NCBI RefSeq assembly: GCF_014648895.1
Contig: NZ_BMRZ01000011.1
Location: forward strand, 62,001-126,000
Direction: 5' to 3'
Origin: Streptomyces tanashiensis
GTDB taxonomy: Bacteria; Actinomycetota; Actinomycetes; Streptomycetales; Streptomycetaceae
DNA length: 64,000 nucleotides
The notes under the pieces were generated by a model. It did not search any database. It saw only the letters and a program-made list of their open reading frames with translations, and was not told the DNA's origin. This document shows positions 26,258-34,636 of this stretch, piece by piece (position 1 is the first letter of the stretch; each line of letters starts with the position of its first letter). Both the position numbers and the translations under genes were made by a program.

Positions 26258-26827
26258 ATGACCACGTACCTGATCCTGCACGGCTTCCAGAACCGCCGGC
26301 CCCCCGCCCACTGGCAGCACTGGCTCGCCGGGCAGCTGCGCGAGCGCGGCCACGAGGTCCGCTACCCCCAGCTGCCCGCGCCGGAGGCACCCGTCCTCCA
26401 GGAGTGGCTCGACGCCCTGGAGGAGCACGGGGAGCGCCCGGCCGAGGGCGAGTTCGTGGTCCTCGCACACAGCCTGTCGGTGCTGCTGTGGCTGCGCGCC
26501 GCGGACCGGCGTCCGGCCGCCGACCGGGTCCTCCTGGTCGCCCCGCCCTCGCCGCAGGTCACCGCCTCGATCCCCGAGATCGCCGCCTTCGCCGAGGGGC
26601 TCGACCTGACGGAGGCGGACCTCAAGGCGCGCCTCGTGTACGGGGACGGGGACCCGTACTGCCCCGAGGGCGCCGACCTGCACTACGGCATCCCGCTCGG
26701 CCTCGACCTGGACCTCGTACCGGGCGGCGAGCACCTCAACCCCGACTCGGGGTACGGGGAGTGGCCCTCGCTCCTGGAGTGGTGCGAGGACCCGGCCGTA
26801 CGGGTGCGGGAAAACGGCACGCCGTAG
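26258..26827 (+). CDS. RBBP9/YdeN-type serine hydrolase
   Basis: 189 residues, short alpha/beta hydrolase of the RBBP9/YdeN family: MTTYLILHGFQNRRPPAHWQHWLAG opening, nucleophile elbow AHSLS (Ser72, Ala replacing the first Gly as usual in this family), PPSPQVTASIPE and a C-terminal GGEHLNPDSGYGEWP containing the catalytic His. Substrates are generally unknown. It lies 76 bp after the TetR gene and just before pip on the same strand. Confidence 0.88.
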   Translation: MTTYLILHGFQNRRPPAHWQHWLAGQLRERGHEVRYPQLPAPEAPVLQEWLDALEEHGERPAEGEFVVLAHSLSVLLWLRAADRRPAADRVLLVAPPSPQVTASIPEIAAFAEGLDLTEADLKARLVYGDGDPYCPEGADLHYGIPLGLDLDLVPGGEHLNPDSGYGEWPSLLEWCEDPAVRVRENGTP

Positions 26828-26855
26828 CGCCGGGGCGCCCGGTAGCGTCGGCCGG

Positions 26856-27791
26856 ATGCATCCGATCACCGCACCGTACGACCAGGGCCTGCTCGACGTG
26901 GGCGACGGCAACCGCATCCACTGGGAGGTCTCCGGGAACCCGGAGGGCAGGCCCGCGCTCGTCGTGCACGGCGGGCCGGGCTCCGGCTCGTCCCCGCGCG
27001 CACGTCGCTGGTTCGACCCGGAGGCGTACCGGATCGTCCTCTTCGACCAGCGGGGCTGCGGGCGCTCCACGCCGCACGCGAGCGACCCGGCCGCCGACAT
27101 GGCCGTGAACACCACGGCGCACCTGGTGGCCGACATGGAGCGGCTGCGCGAGCACCTCGGGATCGAGCAGTGGCTGCTGTACGGCGGGTCCTGGGGGTCC
27201 ACGCTGATCCTGGCGTACGCGGAGGCGCACCCCGAGCGCGTCTCGGAGATCGTGATCGCGGCCGTCACGACCACCCGCCGCTCCGAGACCGCCTGGCTGT
27301 ACGAGGGCGTCGGCCGCTTCTTCCCCGAGGCCCACGAGCGCTTCCGGGCGGGGGCGGACCACGCGGCGGACCTCGTCGGGGCGTACGCCGCCCGGATGAA
27401 CCACCCCGACCGGGCCGTACGGGAGAAGGCGGCGGCCGACTGGTGCGCCTGGGAGGACGCGGTGCTCTCCATGGAGGGCATGGGCACCCCGTACACGGAC
27501 CGGGTCGACGACACCCGGCTCGGCTTCGTCCGGATCTGCGCGCACTACTTCGCGCACGGCGCCTTCCTGGAGGAGGGCGCGCTGATCCGCGACGCGCACC
27601 GGCTCGCCGGCATCCCCGGCGTCCTGATCCACGGCCGGCTCGACATGGGCGGGCCGCTCACCACCGCCTGGGAGCTGGCCCGGGCCTGGCCCGACGCCGA
27701 GCTGCACGTGGTGGAGAAGGCCGGGCACCTGGGCGGCGAGGAGACCGGGAGGCTCGTCCTGACGGCCCTCGACCGGTTCGCGAAGGGGTGA
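26856..27791 (+). CDS. pip: Proline iminopeptidase (prolyl aminopeptidase)
   Basis: 311-residue cytosolic S33 peptidase releasing N-terminal proline. HGGPG (38-42) forms the oxyanion loop, DQRGCGRSTPH follows, the nucleophile is Ser112 in GGSWGS, and the catalytic acid and His lie in IHGRLDMGGP and EKAGHLGG. The Trp/Glu-rich cap segment (ADWCAWEDAVLSME) is typical of prolyl aminopeptidases and separates it from general alpha/beta hydrolases. It starts 28 bp after the RBBP9-like gene. Confidence 0.95.
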   Translation: MHPITAPYDQGLLDVGDGNRIHWEVSGNPEGRPALVVHGGPGSGSSPRARRWFDPEAYRIVLFDQRGCGRSTPHASDPAADMAVNTTAHLVADMERLREHLGIEQWLLYGGSWGSTLILAYAEAHPERVSEIVIAAVTTTRRSETAWLYEGVGRFFPEAHERFRAGADHAADLVGAYAARMNHPDRAVREKAAADWCAWEDAVLSMEGMGTPYTDRVDDTRLGFVRICAHYFAHGAFLEEGALIRDAHRLAGIPGVLIHGRLDMGGPLTTAWELARAWPDAELHVVEKAGHLGGEETGRLVLTALDRFAKG

Positions 27792-27833
27792 ACCCACCGG
27801 GCGGCCGCCCCGCGCGCACGTGATGATCGGTCC

Positions 27834-28454
27834 ATGAGTCCCCAGGCCCCCGAGATCCACCTCGCCCAGCAGCCGGAGGCCGACGCGCTCCTCGGCCGGT
27901 CGCCGCTCGCCGCGCTCGTCGGCATGCTCCTCGACCAGCAGGTCCCGATGGAGTGGGCGTTCTCCGGCCCGTACACGATCGCCTCGCGGCTCGGAGCGGA
28001 CGATCTCGACGCGCACGAGATCGCCGCCCGGGACCCGGAGGAGTTCGCCGCGCTGCTCTCCGAGAAGCCCGCCGTGCACCGCTACCCCGGCTCGATGGCG
28101 CACCGGATCCAGCAGCTGTGCCAGTTCCTCGTCGAGGAGTACGGGGGCGACGCCGAGGCCGTCTGGGCGGACGCGGCGACCGGGAAGGAGCTGCTCGCGC
28201 GGCTCCAGGCGCTGCCCGGCTTCGGGAAGCAGAAGGCGCAGATCTTCCTGGCCCTGCTCGGCAAGCAGTACGGGGTGCGGCCCGAGGGCTGGCGGGAGGC
28301 GGCCGGGCCGTACGGCGAGGAGAACTGCCACCGCTCGGCGGCCGACATCACGGGGCCGGAGTCGCTGGCGAAGGTGCGCGCGCACAAGCAGGAGATGAAG
28401 GCGGCCGCCAAGGCCGCAAAGGCGGCGAAAGAGGGCGGACGGACCGGGAATTGA
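27834..28454 (+). CDS. HhH-GPD-type base-excision repair protein
   Basis: 206 residues. LVGMLLDQQVPMEWAFSGPYTI is the N-terminal helix pair of HhH-GPD glycosylases, and LQALPGFGKQKAQIFLALLGKQYG (about 127-150) is the DNA-gripping helix-hairpin-helix. The downstream region reads VRPEGWREAAGPYG and lacks the usual Val-Asp of classical GPD glycosylases, so catalysis is uncertain. A Lys/Ala-rich tail (KAAAKAAKAAKEGG) may bind DNA non-specifically. It lies 42 bp after pip on the same strand. Confidence 0.85.
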   Translation: MSPQAPEIHLAQQPEADALLGRSPLAALVGMLLDQQVPMEWAFSGPYTIASRLGADDLDAHEIAARDPEEFAALLSEKPAVHRYPGSMAHRIQQLCQFLVEEYGGDAEAVWADAATGKELLARLQALPGFGKQKAQIFLALLGKQYGVRPEGWREAAGPYGEENCHRSAADITGPESLAKVRAHKQEMKAAAKAAKAAKEGGRTGN

Positions 28455-28468
28455 TAATTCCACATTTC

Positions 28469-28492
28469 ATTCCTGTTTGACCTGACAGGAAT
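28469..28492. promoter_or_regulatory. Inverted repeat ATTCCTGT-N8-ACAGGAAT
   Basis: Perfect 8-bp arms, AT-richer than the surroundings, 15 bases after the HhH-GPD gene and 78 bases before the secreted peptidase. It could be a weak terminator or an operator for the peptidase; its low stability favours an operator. Confidence 0.45.
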
Positions 28493-28569
28493 TCCGACAG
28501 ATCTGTTCACAGAATGCCCCCGCGATCGCTAACTTCCCCTCAACCTCGTCCGTACCGGGAAGGACTTCT

Positions 28570-30123
28570 GTGAACGCATCCCAGCGCCGAGCCGCGGCCA
28601 TCCTCGCCGCCGCCGCCCTCGCCACCCCGCTGGTCCTTGCCTCCCCCGCCACCGCGGGTCAGGACCCCACGGCCGCGCCCGCCCGCGACGCCGCCAGGCT
28701 GGCGAAGAAGCTGGTCCGCGAAACCACCGCCCAGGACGCCTACAAGCACCTGCAGAAGTTCCAGGCGATAGCCGACTCGGCGGGCGGGAACCGCGCCGCC
28801 GGCACCCTCGGCCACGACGCCTCCGCCGCCTACGTGTACACGCAGCTCAAGAAGGCCGGATACGACGTCCGGTACCAGCAGTTCGACTTCATCTACACCC
28901 AGACGCTCGCCGAGAAGGCCTCCGTCGTCGCGCCCGCGCCCCGCGCGCTCGACATCAGGGCGATGACGTACACGAAGTCCACCCCGGTCGGCGGCGTCAC
29001 GGCCGAGCTCGCGGCCGTGCCCGTCGACGCCGACGGCTCCACCGGCTGCGAGCCGGGCGACTTCGCCACCGGCGCCTTCACCGGGAAGATCGCGCTGATC
29101 AAGCGCGGCGTCTGCTCCTTCGCGATCAAGCAGCAGAACGCCGCCGCGGCCGGCGCCACCGGCGCGATCGTCTACAACAACGTCGACGGCGCCCTCTCCG
29201 GCACCCTCGGCGACCCGGCCTCCGGCAAGCTCCCCACCGGCGGGATCAGCCTGGCCGAGGGCACGCAGCTCGCCGCCGACCTCGCCAAGGGCCCCGTCTC
29301 GCTCTCCTTCGAGATCCGCCAGCTCCAGGAGAAGCGCGTCACCAACAACGTCATCGCGGAGACCCGCGGCGGGAACGCCGCCAACACCGTGGTGCTCGGC
29401 TCCCACCTCGACTCCGTCACCGCGGGCCCCGGCATCAACGACAACGGCTCCGGCTCGGCCGGTCTCCTGCAGACCGCCCTGGAGCTCGCCAAGTCCAAGG
29501 ACAAGGTCCGCAACAAGGTCCGCTTCGCCTGGTGGTCGGCGGAGGAGGTCGGCCTCCTCGGCTCCGAGCACTACGTCGACAGCCTCAGCGCGCTCGACAA
29601 GAAGGAGATCAAGCTCTACCTCAACTTCGACATGATCGCCTCGCCGAACTACGGCCTGTTCGTGTACGACGGCGACAACTCGGACGGCGTCGGCGCCGGC
29701 GCGGGCCCCGAGGGCTCCGCCCAACTGGAGCGCGACATCACCGACTTCATGGACGCGCGCGGGGTCCCGCACGAAGGCACCGACTTCACCGGCCGCTCCG
29801 ACTACGGCCCGTTCATCGCGGTCGGCATCCCCTCCGGCGGCACCTTCACCGGCGCCGAGGGCATCAAGACCGCCGCCCAGGCCGCCAAGTTCGGCGGCAC
29901 GGCGGGCGTCGCGTACGACGTGAACTACCACGCCAAGGGCGACAACCTGAGCAACGTCGACATGAAGGCCTTCGACGTCAACATCGACGTCATCGCCAAC
30001 GCCGTGGGCACCTACGCCCACGACATCTCCTCCCTGCGCAAGCCGGTCGTCTCCACCCCGACCACCGGCGACGCGGGCAGCGGCGGCGGCCTGCACGGCG
30101 ACCACGACGAGGTGACCGCCTAG
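28570..30123 (+). CDS. Secreted M28-family zinc aminopeptidase
   Basis: 517 residues. Sec signal peptide (MNASQRRAAAILAAAALATPLVLASPATAG), PA domain (about 135-245) and M28 catalytic domain. Double-zinc ligands are His279 (GSHLDS), Asp291 (NDNGSGS), Glu326 with general base Glu325 (WSAEEVGLLGSEHY), Asp354 (NFDMIASPNYG) and His454 (YHAKGDN). It matches Streptomyces griseus-type aminopeptidases preceded by a PA domain and releases N-terminal residues, preferably hydrophobic, from extracellular peptides. A Gly/His/Asp-rich tail ends the protein. GTG 28570 has GGAAGG upstream. Confidence 0.95.
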   Translation: MNASQRRAAAILAAAALATPLVLASPATAGQDPTAAPARDAARLAKKLVRETTAQDAYKHLQKFQAIADSAGGNRAAGTLGHDASAAYVYTQLKKAGYDVRYQQFDFIYTQTLAEKASVVAPAPRALDIRAMTYTKSTPVGGVTAELAAVPVDADGSTGCEPGDFATGAFTGKIALIKRGVCSFAIKQQNAAAAGATGAIVYNNVDGALSGTLGDPASGKLPTGGISLAEGTQLAADLAKGPVSLSFEIRQLQEKRVTNNVIAETRGGNAANTVVLGSHLDSVTAGPGINDNGSGSAGLLQTALELAKSKDKVRNKVRFAWWSAEEVGLLGSEHYVDSLSALDKKEIKLYLNFDMIASPNYGLFVYDGDNSDGVGAGAGPEGSAQLERDITDFMDARGVPHEGTDFTGRSDYGPFIAVGIPSGGTFTGAEGIKTAAQAAKFGGTAGVAYDVNYHAKGDNLSNVDMKAFDVNIDVIANAVGTYAHDISSLRKPVVSTPTTGDAGSGGGLHGDHDEVTA

Positions 30124-31710
30124 TCAGCGCCTCCGGCGGGCCGTCCCGAAGATCGAGCGGCTGATCTCCCGGCCCAGCTGGGTGCCGATCGACCGGGCCA
30201 GGGACGTGAAGATCCCACTGCCCACCACCTGTTCGGCCAGCGAGGGCTCCTCCTTCCGACCCTTCGGAGCGGGAGCCCTCGCTGCTTCCTTCTCCGCCTC
30301 CTTCGCGGCCGCCGCCTCCAGCGCCGCCGCCTCCGCCGCCCGCTGCTCGGCGGTCAGCTTCTCGTACGCCGACTCCCGGTCCACCGCCTCCGCGTACCGC
30401 GCGTACAGCGGCGAGCCCTTCACCGCCGCGTCCAGAGCCGCCGCCTCGACCGGCCCCATCAGCGACTCGGGCGCCCGCAGCCGGGTCGCCGCCACCGGCG
30501 TCGGGGCGCCCTTCTCGCTCAGTACGGTGATCACCGCCTCGCCCGTACCGAGCCCGGTGAGCACCTCCTCCAGGTCGTACGGCGAGTTCGGGAAGGTCCG
30601 CACCGCCGCCTTCAGGGCCTTCGCGTCGTCCGGGGTGAAGGCGCGCAGCGCGTGCTGCACCCGGTTGCCGAGCTGTCCGAGCACGTCCGAGGGGACGTCC
30701 TTCGGGCTCTGCGTCACGAAGAAGACCCCGACGCCCTTCGAGCGGATCAGCCGCACCGTCTGCGTGATCGACGCCAGGAACGCCTTCGAGGCCCCGCCGA
30801 AGAGCAGGTGCGCCTCGTCGAAGAAGAAGACCAGCTTCGGCTTCTCCAGGTCACCGACCTCGGGCAGGTCGTTGAAGAGGTCCGCGAGCATCCACATCAG
30901 GAAGGTCGAGAAGAGCTGCGGCTTGTCCTGCACGGCCGGCAGCTCCAGGACCGAGACGATCCCGCGCCCGTCCGCCGCCGTCCGCAGGAACTCGCCCGTG
31001 TCGAACTCCGGCTCCCCGAAGAACCCACCGGCGCCCTCCTGCTCGAAGGCCGTGATCGCCCGCAGGATCACCCCGGCCGTCGCCGTCGACAGCCCGCCGA
31101 TCCCCTTCAGCTCGGCCTTCCCCGTGTCCGAGACCAGGAAGGCCACCACCGCCCGCAGGTCCTTGAGGTCGACCAGCTCCAGGCCCTTGGCGTCGGCATA
31201 GTGGAAGATCAGGCCGAGCGACTGCTCCTGCGTCTGGTTGAGCTGGAGCACCTTGGAGAGCAGCACCGGGCCGAAGCTGGTCACCGTCGCGCGGACCGGG
31301 ATGCCGGGGCCCGTGCCCCCGAGCCCGTAGAACTCGCAGGGGAAGCCGCGCGCCTGCCACTCCTGGCCCACCTGCCCGGCGCGCTCCCGCACCTTCTCGC
31401 CGTCCGCGCCGGGGGCCGAGATCCCGGAGACGTCGCCCTTGATGTCGGCGAGGAAGACCGGCACCCCGTTCGCCGAGAGCTGCTCGGCGATCAGCTGGAG
31501 CGTCTTCGTCTTGCCCGTGCCGGTGGCCCCGGCGACCAGCCCGTGGCGGTTGAGCACGGGCAGCGGAATGCGGATGCGCGCGTCCGGGTGACATGTGCCG
31601 TCCCAGAGCAGAGCCCCCAGTTCGAGTGCGGGTCCGTCGAAGGCGTATCCGGCGGCGATCTCGGCGGCGGGCCCCGCCAGGGAGGCGGGTGGCTGCTCGC
31701 TCACGCTCAT
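30124..31710 (-). CDS. HerA-like ATPase (DUF853)
   Basis: 528 residues of the bacterial HerA/FtsK-clade ATPase family. Walker A GATGTGKT (61-68), Walker B FFFDEAHLLF (296-305), sensor region GVGVFFVTQSPKDVPSDVLGQLGNRVQHALRAFTPDD. Near the C-terminus a coiled, Glu/Ala-rich stretch (about 435-475) leads to a basic tail (GREISRSIFGTARRRR). Family members are thought to act as DNA-translocating or DNA-end-processing motors, but no NurA nuclease gene is nearby. It abuts the convergent peptidase gene: its last base is 30124, one base after the peptidase stop. Confidence 0.9.
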   Translation of the reverse strand: MSVSEQPPASLAGPAAEIAAGYAFDGPALELGALLWDGTCHPDARIRIPLPVLNRHGLVAGATGTGKTKTLQLIAEQLSANGVPVFLADIKGDVSGISAPGADGEKVRERAGQVGQEWQARGFPCEFYGLGGTGPGIPVRATVTSFGPVLLSKVLQLNQTQEQSLGLIFHYADAKGLELVDLKDLRAVVAFLVSDTGKAELKGIGGLSTATAGVILRAITAFEQEGAGGFFGEPEFDTGEFLRTAADGRGIVSVLELPAVQDKPQLFSTFLMWMLADLFNDLPEVGDLEKPKLVFFFDEAHLLFGGASKAFLASITQTVRLIRSKGVGVFFVTQSPKDVPSDVLGQLGNRVQHALRAFTPDDAKALKAAVRTFPNSPYDLEEVLTGLGTGEAVITVLSEKGAPTPVAATRLRAPESLMGPVEAAALDAAVKGSPLYARYAEAVDRESAYEKLTAEQRAAEAAALEAAAAKEAEKEAARAPAPKGRKEEPSLAEQVVGSGIFTSLARSIGTQLGREISRSIFGTARRRR

Positions 31711-31807
31711 GACGGCACCCCAATTCCGGTTTTGTCACGGTTCGCACCAGCATCCCACCGGCCTCGCGTGGCTGCGCCGGGAGCCGCTCGCCCGGTAGGC
31801 TTTCCGT

Positions 31808-32104
31808 GTGATCTTCAAGCGCATCGGAAACGGAAAGCCGTATCCCGACCACGGCCGGGAAAGCACCCGGCAGTGGGCGGACGTCGCCCCGCGCCCGGTC
31901 CGCCTCGACCAGCTGGTGACCACCAAGGGCCAGCTGGACCTGGAGACCCTGCTCGCCGAGGACTCCACCTTCTACGGCGACCTCTTCGCGCACGTCGTGA
32001 AGTGGCAGGGCGACCTCTACCTCGAGGACGGACTGCACCGCGCCGTCCGCGCGGCGCTCCAGCAGCGCCAGGTGCTGCACGCCCGCGTACTGGAACTCGA
32101 CTGA
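31808..32104 (+). CDS. Conserved small protein, ParB-like fold suspected
   Basis: 98 residues, GTG start: VIFKRIGNGKPYPDHG..., then HVVKWQGDLYLEDGLHRAVRAALQQRQVLHARVLEL. The DGLHRAVRAALQ segment resembles the DGxHR motif of ParB/Srx-like domains, which suggests nucleotide binding, but the protein is much shorter than ParB. The family is common beside LytR_C genes in Streptomyces as far as I recall. Function is not known; antitoxin-like annotations used elsewhere are not supported by anything visible here. Confidence 0.75.
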   Translation: MIFKRIGNGKPYPDHGRESTRQWADVAPRPVRLDQLVTTKGQLDLETLLAEDSTFYGDLFAHVVKWQGDLYLEDGLHRAVRAALQQRQVLHARVLELD

Positions 32105-32217
32105 GCCCTGTCGAGAGCCTTCCCGGCTGACCCTTTCGGGGTCAGTTCGCCCCCATCCGGACGCGATCACATGATCATCAAGTAGGCATCGCCGACGGGC
32201 GGCATTACGCTGCGTTC

Positions 32218-32844
32218 ATGAGCATGCTCACTCCCCCCGGCATGGGCGGAAAGTACCGCATCACGGGGGATGTCTACCCCCGCATGCGTCGCCCCCACCG
32301 CCGGCGCAGGATCGTCCTCGCGTCCGCCGCCGCCGTGGTCGTGCTCGGCGCGGCCGGCTGGGGGACGCTGCAGCTCGTCGACGTGTTCTCCGGCGACGGC
32401 ACGAAGACGACGGCCGGGAAGCAGGCCGACTGCAAACCCACGCCCAAGGCCACCACCGCGCCCGCCGCCGCCTTCCCGAAGCCCGCGCAGATCACGGTCA
32501 ACGTCTACAACGCGACCCCGCGCAGCGGACTCGCGAAGACGACCGCGGACGAGCTCAAGAAGCGCGGCTTCAAGATCGGCAAGGTGGGGAACGCGCCCAC
32601 CGCCTACGACAAGAAGGTCCCGGGCGCCGGCCTGCTGCTCGGCGCGCCCGCGGCCACCAAGGGCGCCTTCCCGGTCCTCGGCACCCAGCTCGCGGGCACC
32701 ACGGCCAAGACGGACACCCGGGGCACGACGGATGTGGACCTGATCCTCGGGACCGCGTTCAAGACGCTGTCCCCGAAGGCGACGGCGGACGCGGCCCTGG
32801 TCGCCCTGACCAAGCCCGCGCCCGCGGTGAAACCCTGCCGTTAG
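32218..32844 (+). CDS. Membrane-anchored LytR_C-domain protein
   Basis: 208 residues. A basic cytosolic start (MRRPHRRRRIVL) leads into one transmembrane helix (about 36-56), a Thr/Pro/Lys-rich linker and an extracellular LytR_C domain (about 90-200) containing ITVNVYNATPRSGLAKTTADELKKRGFKIGKVGNA. There is no LytR-CpsA-Psr catalytic domain, so it is an accessory rather than a ligase of wall polymers. ATG 32218 was used; a second Met two codons later is possible. It converges with upp across the repeat array. Confidence 0.88.
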   Translation: MSMLTPPGMGGKYRITGDVYPRMRRPHRRRRIVLASAAAVVVLGAAGWGTLQLVDVFSGDGTKTTAGKQADCKPTPKATTAPAAAFPKPAQITVNVYNATPRSGLAKTTADELKKRGFKIGKVGNAPTAYDKKVPGAGLLLGAPAATKGAFPVLGTQLAGTTAKTDTRGTTDVDLILGTAFKTLSPKATADAALVALTKPAPAVKPCR

Positions 32845-32846
32845 AG

Positions 32847-32965
32847 GCGGCTGCCTACTCCGCGGAGCCGGCTGTTGCCTATTCGGCGGAGCCGGCTGTT
32901 GCTTATTCCGCAGAGCCGGCTGTTGCCTATTCGGCGGAGCCGGCTGTTGCTTATTCGGCGGAGCC
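32847..32965 (-). repeat. 24-bp tandem array (5 copies) carrying the upp 3' end
   Basis: Five head-to-tail units of exactly 24 bp. On the minus strand each unit encodes Gly-Ser-Ala-Glu, a stop, then (in the complete units) Ala-Thr-Ala; stops are TAA, TAG, TAA, TAG, TAG at forward 32951, 32927, 32903, 32879, 32855. The first unit is the genuine end of upp. Codons vary silently (TCC/TCT, GCC/GCG, GAA/GAG). Each complete unit also holds the dyad AGCCGGCT. It fills the space between two convergent genes where a terminator would be expected. Confidence 0.95.
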
Positions 32966-33586
32966 GTACATGCGGTCGCCCGCGTCGCCCAGGCCCGGGA
33001 CGATGTAGCCGTTCTCGTTGAGCCGCTCGTCGACCGAGGCCGTCACGACGGTCACCGGCGTGCCCGCGAGCTCGCGCTCCATGACCTCGACGCCCTCCGG
33101 GGCGGCGAGGAGCACGACCGCGGTCACGTCGTCGGCGCCGCGCTTGATGAGCTCCTGGATCGCCGCGACCAGCGTGCCGCCCGTCGCCAGCATCGGGTCC
33201 AGGACGTACACCTGGCGGCCCGAGAGGTCCTCCGGCATCCGCGTCGCGTAGGTCGACGCCTCCAGCGTCTCCTCGTTGCGGATCATGCCGAGGAAGCCGA
33301 CCTCGGCCGTCGGGAGCAACCGGACCATGCCGTCGAGCATGCCGAGACCGGCGCGCAGGATCGGGACCACCAGCGGACGCGGGTACGACAGCTTCACGCC
33401 GGTGGTGGGCGTGACGGGGGTCTCGATGTCGACCTGCTCGGTCCGCACGTCCCTGGTGGCCTCGTAGGCGAGCAGGGTGACCAGCTCGTCGGCGAGACGG
33501 CGGAAGGTCGCGGAGTCCGTGCGCTTGTCGCGCAGGGTGGTGAGCTTGTGGGCGACCAGGGGGTGGTCGACGACGTGGAGACGCAT
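32951..33586 (-). CDS. upp: Uracil phosphoribosyltransferase
   Basis: 211-residue pyrimidine-salvage enzyme converting uracil and PRPP to UMP. PRPP loop VLDPMLATGGTL (128-139), the flexible RPLVVPILRAGLGM region (70-83) and the C-terminal uracil-binding GYIVPGLGDAGDRMYGS are intact. Length is standard. ATG 33586 opens the conserved MRLHVVDHPLVAHKLTTLRD. The stop codon is the first of five in-frame stops produced by the 24-bp array, so readthrough would add only Ala-Thr-Ala-Gly-Ser-Ala-Glu per unit. Confidence 0.97.
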   Translation of the reverse strand: MRLHVVDHPLVAHKLTTLRDKRTDSATFRRLADELVTLLAYEATRDVRTEQVDIETPVTPTTGVKLSYPRPLVVPILRAGLGMLDGMVRLLPTAEVGFLGMIRNEETLEASTYATRMPEDLSGRQVYVLDPMLATGGTLVAAIQELIKRGADDVTAVVLLAAPEGVEVMERELAGTPVTVVTASVDERLNENGYIVPGLGDAGDRMYGSAE

Positions 33587-33678
33587 GACTCAACAGTAGC
33601 CCGCCCCGCACTGGCGTCGACCCACCGCGCTGAGGGAAGGTGGGGGCACAGGGACCCAGCGATGGGGTGGTGTGGCCG

Positions 33679-33888
33679 ATGCCCGACCTGGAAGAACCGG
33701 CCGAGGGAGCCGCCGAGGGGGCGGCCCGGGCGCCGGCACCGGAGACCGACGCGGAGCGCCGCAGGCGCCGCGCCCAGTTCCTCCGTGAGCTCAACGAGGC
33801 CAAGGCGCTGCGCGAGCGCGTGCAGCCGCGGCGCGCCCGGGCCGCCCGGATGCGCCAGGCCATGCGGATGCGGACCTTCCGCTGGTGA
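33679..33888 (+). CDS. Small Arg/Glu-rich hypothetical protein
   Basis: 69 residues: acidic start (MPDLEEPAEGAAEG), then a strongly basic helical half (DAERRRRRAQFLRELNEAKALRERVQPRRARAARMRQAMRMRTFRW). No membrane segment or known domain. Divergent from upp. Shine-Dalgarno is weak. The ordered switch from acidic to basic suggests a real small protein that may contact nucleic acid; that is inference. The 217 bases after it contain only the leader of the tadA operon. Confidence 0.6.
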   Translation: MPDLEEPAEGAAEGAARAPAPETDAERRRRRAQFLRELNEAKALRERVQPRRARAARMRQAMRMRTFRW

Positions 33889-34105
33889 GGCCGCCGCCCG
33901 GGGCCGCCCGCCCCTCCGGTCCGTGCGCCCCCTTCGTGCGCCGGGGTCGCACGCCCACCCGATCGCGGGGTCGTTCAGACTGATGCACGACGCAAGAGCC
34001 GAAGACCTCTCCTGACGGCGTCGTATCTGTCACGATGCCGATTGGGCGGGGCATCAGGAGCGCGCCGCCGGAACGTCACACCTCTGATCAGTGGGAGAGA
34101 GTCAG

Positions 34106-34636
34106 GTGTACTTCGCCGCACTGCTCGCGCGCACCGAAGACGGGTGGGAAGCGAGCGACACGGAGCTCGACGACGTGGAGACCCTGTCGGATCTGGCCGA
34201 GCTGGCCCGTGAGGCCTCGGACGACGACACGGTGATCGTGTTCATCGAGCAGGAGGACGCGTGGTTCGGGATCGTCCGGATCGAGGGTGAGGAAGACCCT
34301 CGTATCTACGTCTCGGACGGGGCCGCCGCCGCCCGTTCCTCGTACGGGGAGATGCTCACCCGGGAGCTCCTCGGTGACGACCTGGACGACCTGGACGACG
34401 AACTGGAGACGCTGGACCTGGACGGCACCGAGGACGGGGAGCCGCTCGACGTGGACGAGGACGACGAGGCGGGCTCCGTGGCCGCCGAGGCCGTCCCGGC
34501 CGCTCCGGTGGGCGACCGGCTGATCCTGGCGGACCTCGGGATGTCGCCGGAGGACCTGCTGGCCCTCGACAGCGACGCGCTCGCGGAGATCGCGGACGCG
34601 CTGGGTGCCGCCGAGGTCCTGGAGGCCGTCCGCTAG
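34106..34636 (+). CDS. tRNA adenosine deaminase-associated protein
   Basis: 176 residues, acidic (long Asp/Glu tract about 95-125 including DDLDDLDDELETLDLDG). N-terminal domain VYFAALLARTEDGWEASDTELDD...VIVFIEQEDAWFGIVRIE, C-terminal helical GMSPEDLLALDSDALAEIADALGAAEVLEAV. Named for its constant position before tadA in actinobacteria; a functional role with TadA is not established by sequence. GTG 34106 has GGGAGAG upstream. Its TAG stop shares a base with the tadA GTG. Confidence 0.88.
   Translation: MYFAALLARTEDGWEASDTELDDVETLSDLAELAREASDDDTVIVFIEQEDAWFGIVRIEGEEDPRIYVSDGAAAARSSYGEMLTRELLGDDLDDLDDELETLDLDGTEDGEPLDVDEDDEAGSVAAEAVPAAPVGDRLILADLGMSPEDLLALDSDALAEIADALGAAEVLEAVR

Noticed and set aside
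32847..32965. upp frameshift or truncated upp copies
   Set aside because: upp is full length with intact C-terminal motif; units contain only its last four codons.
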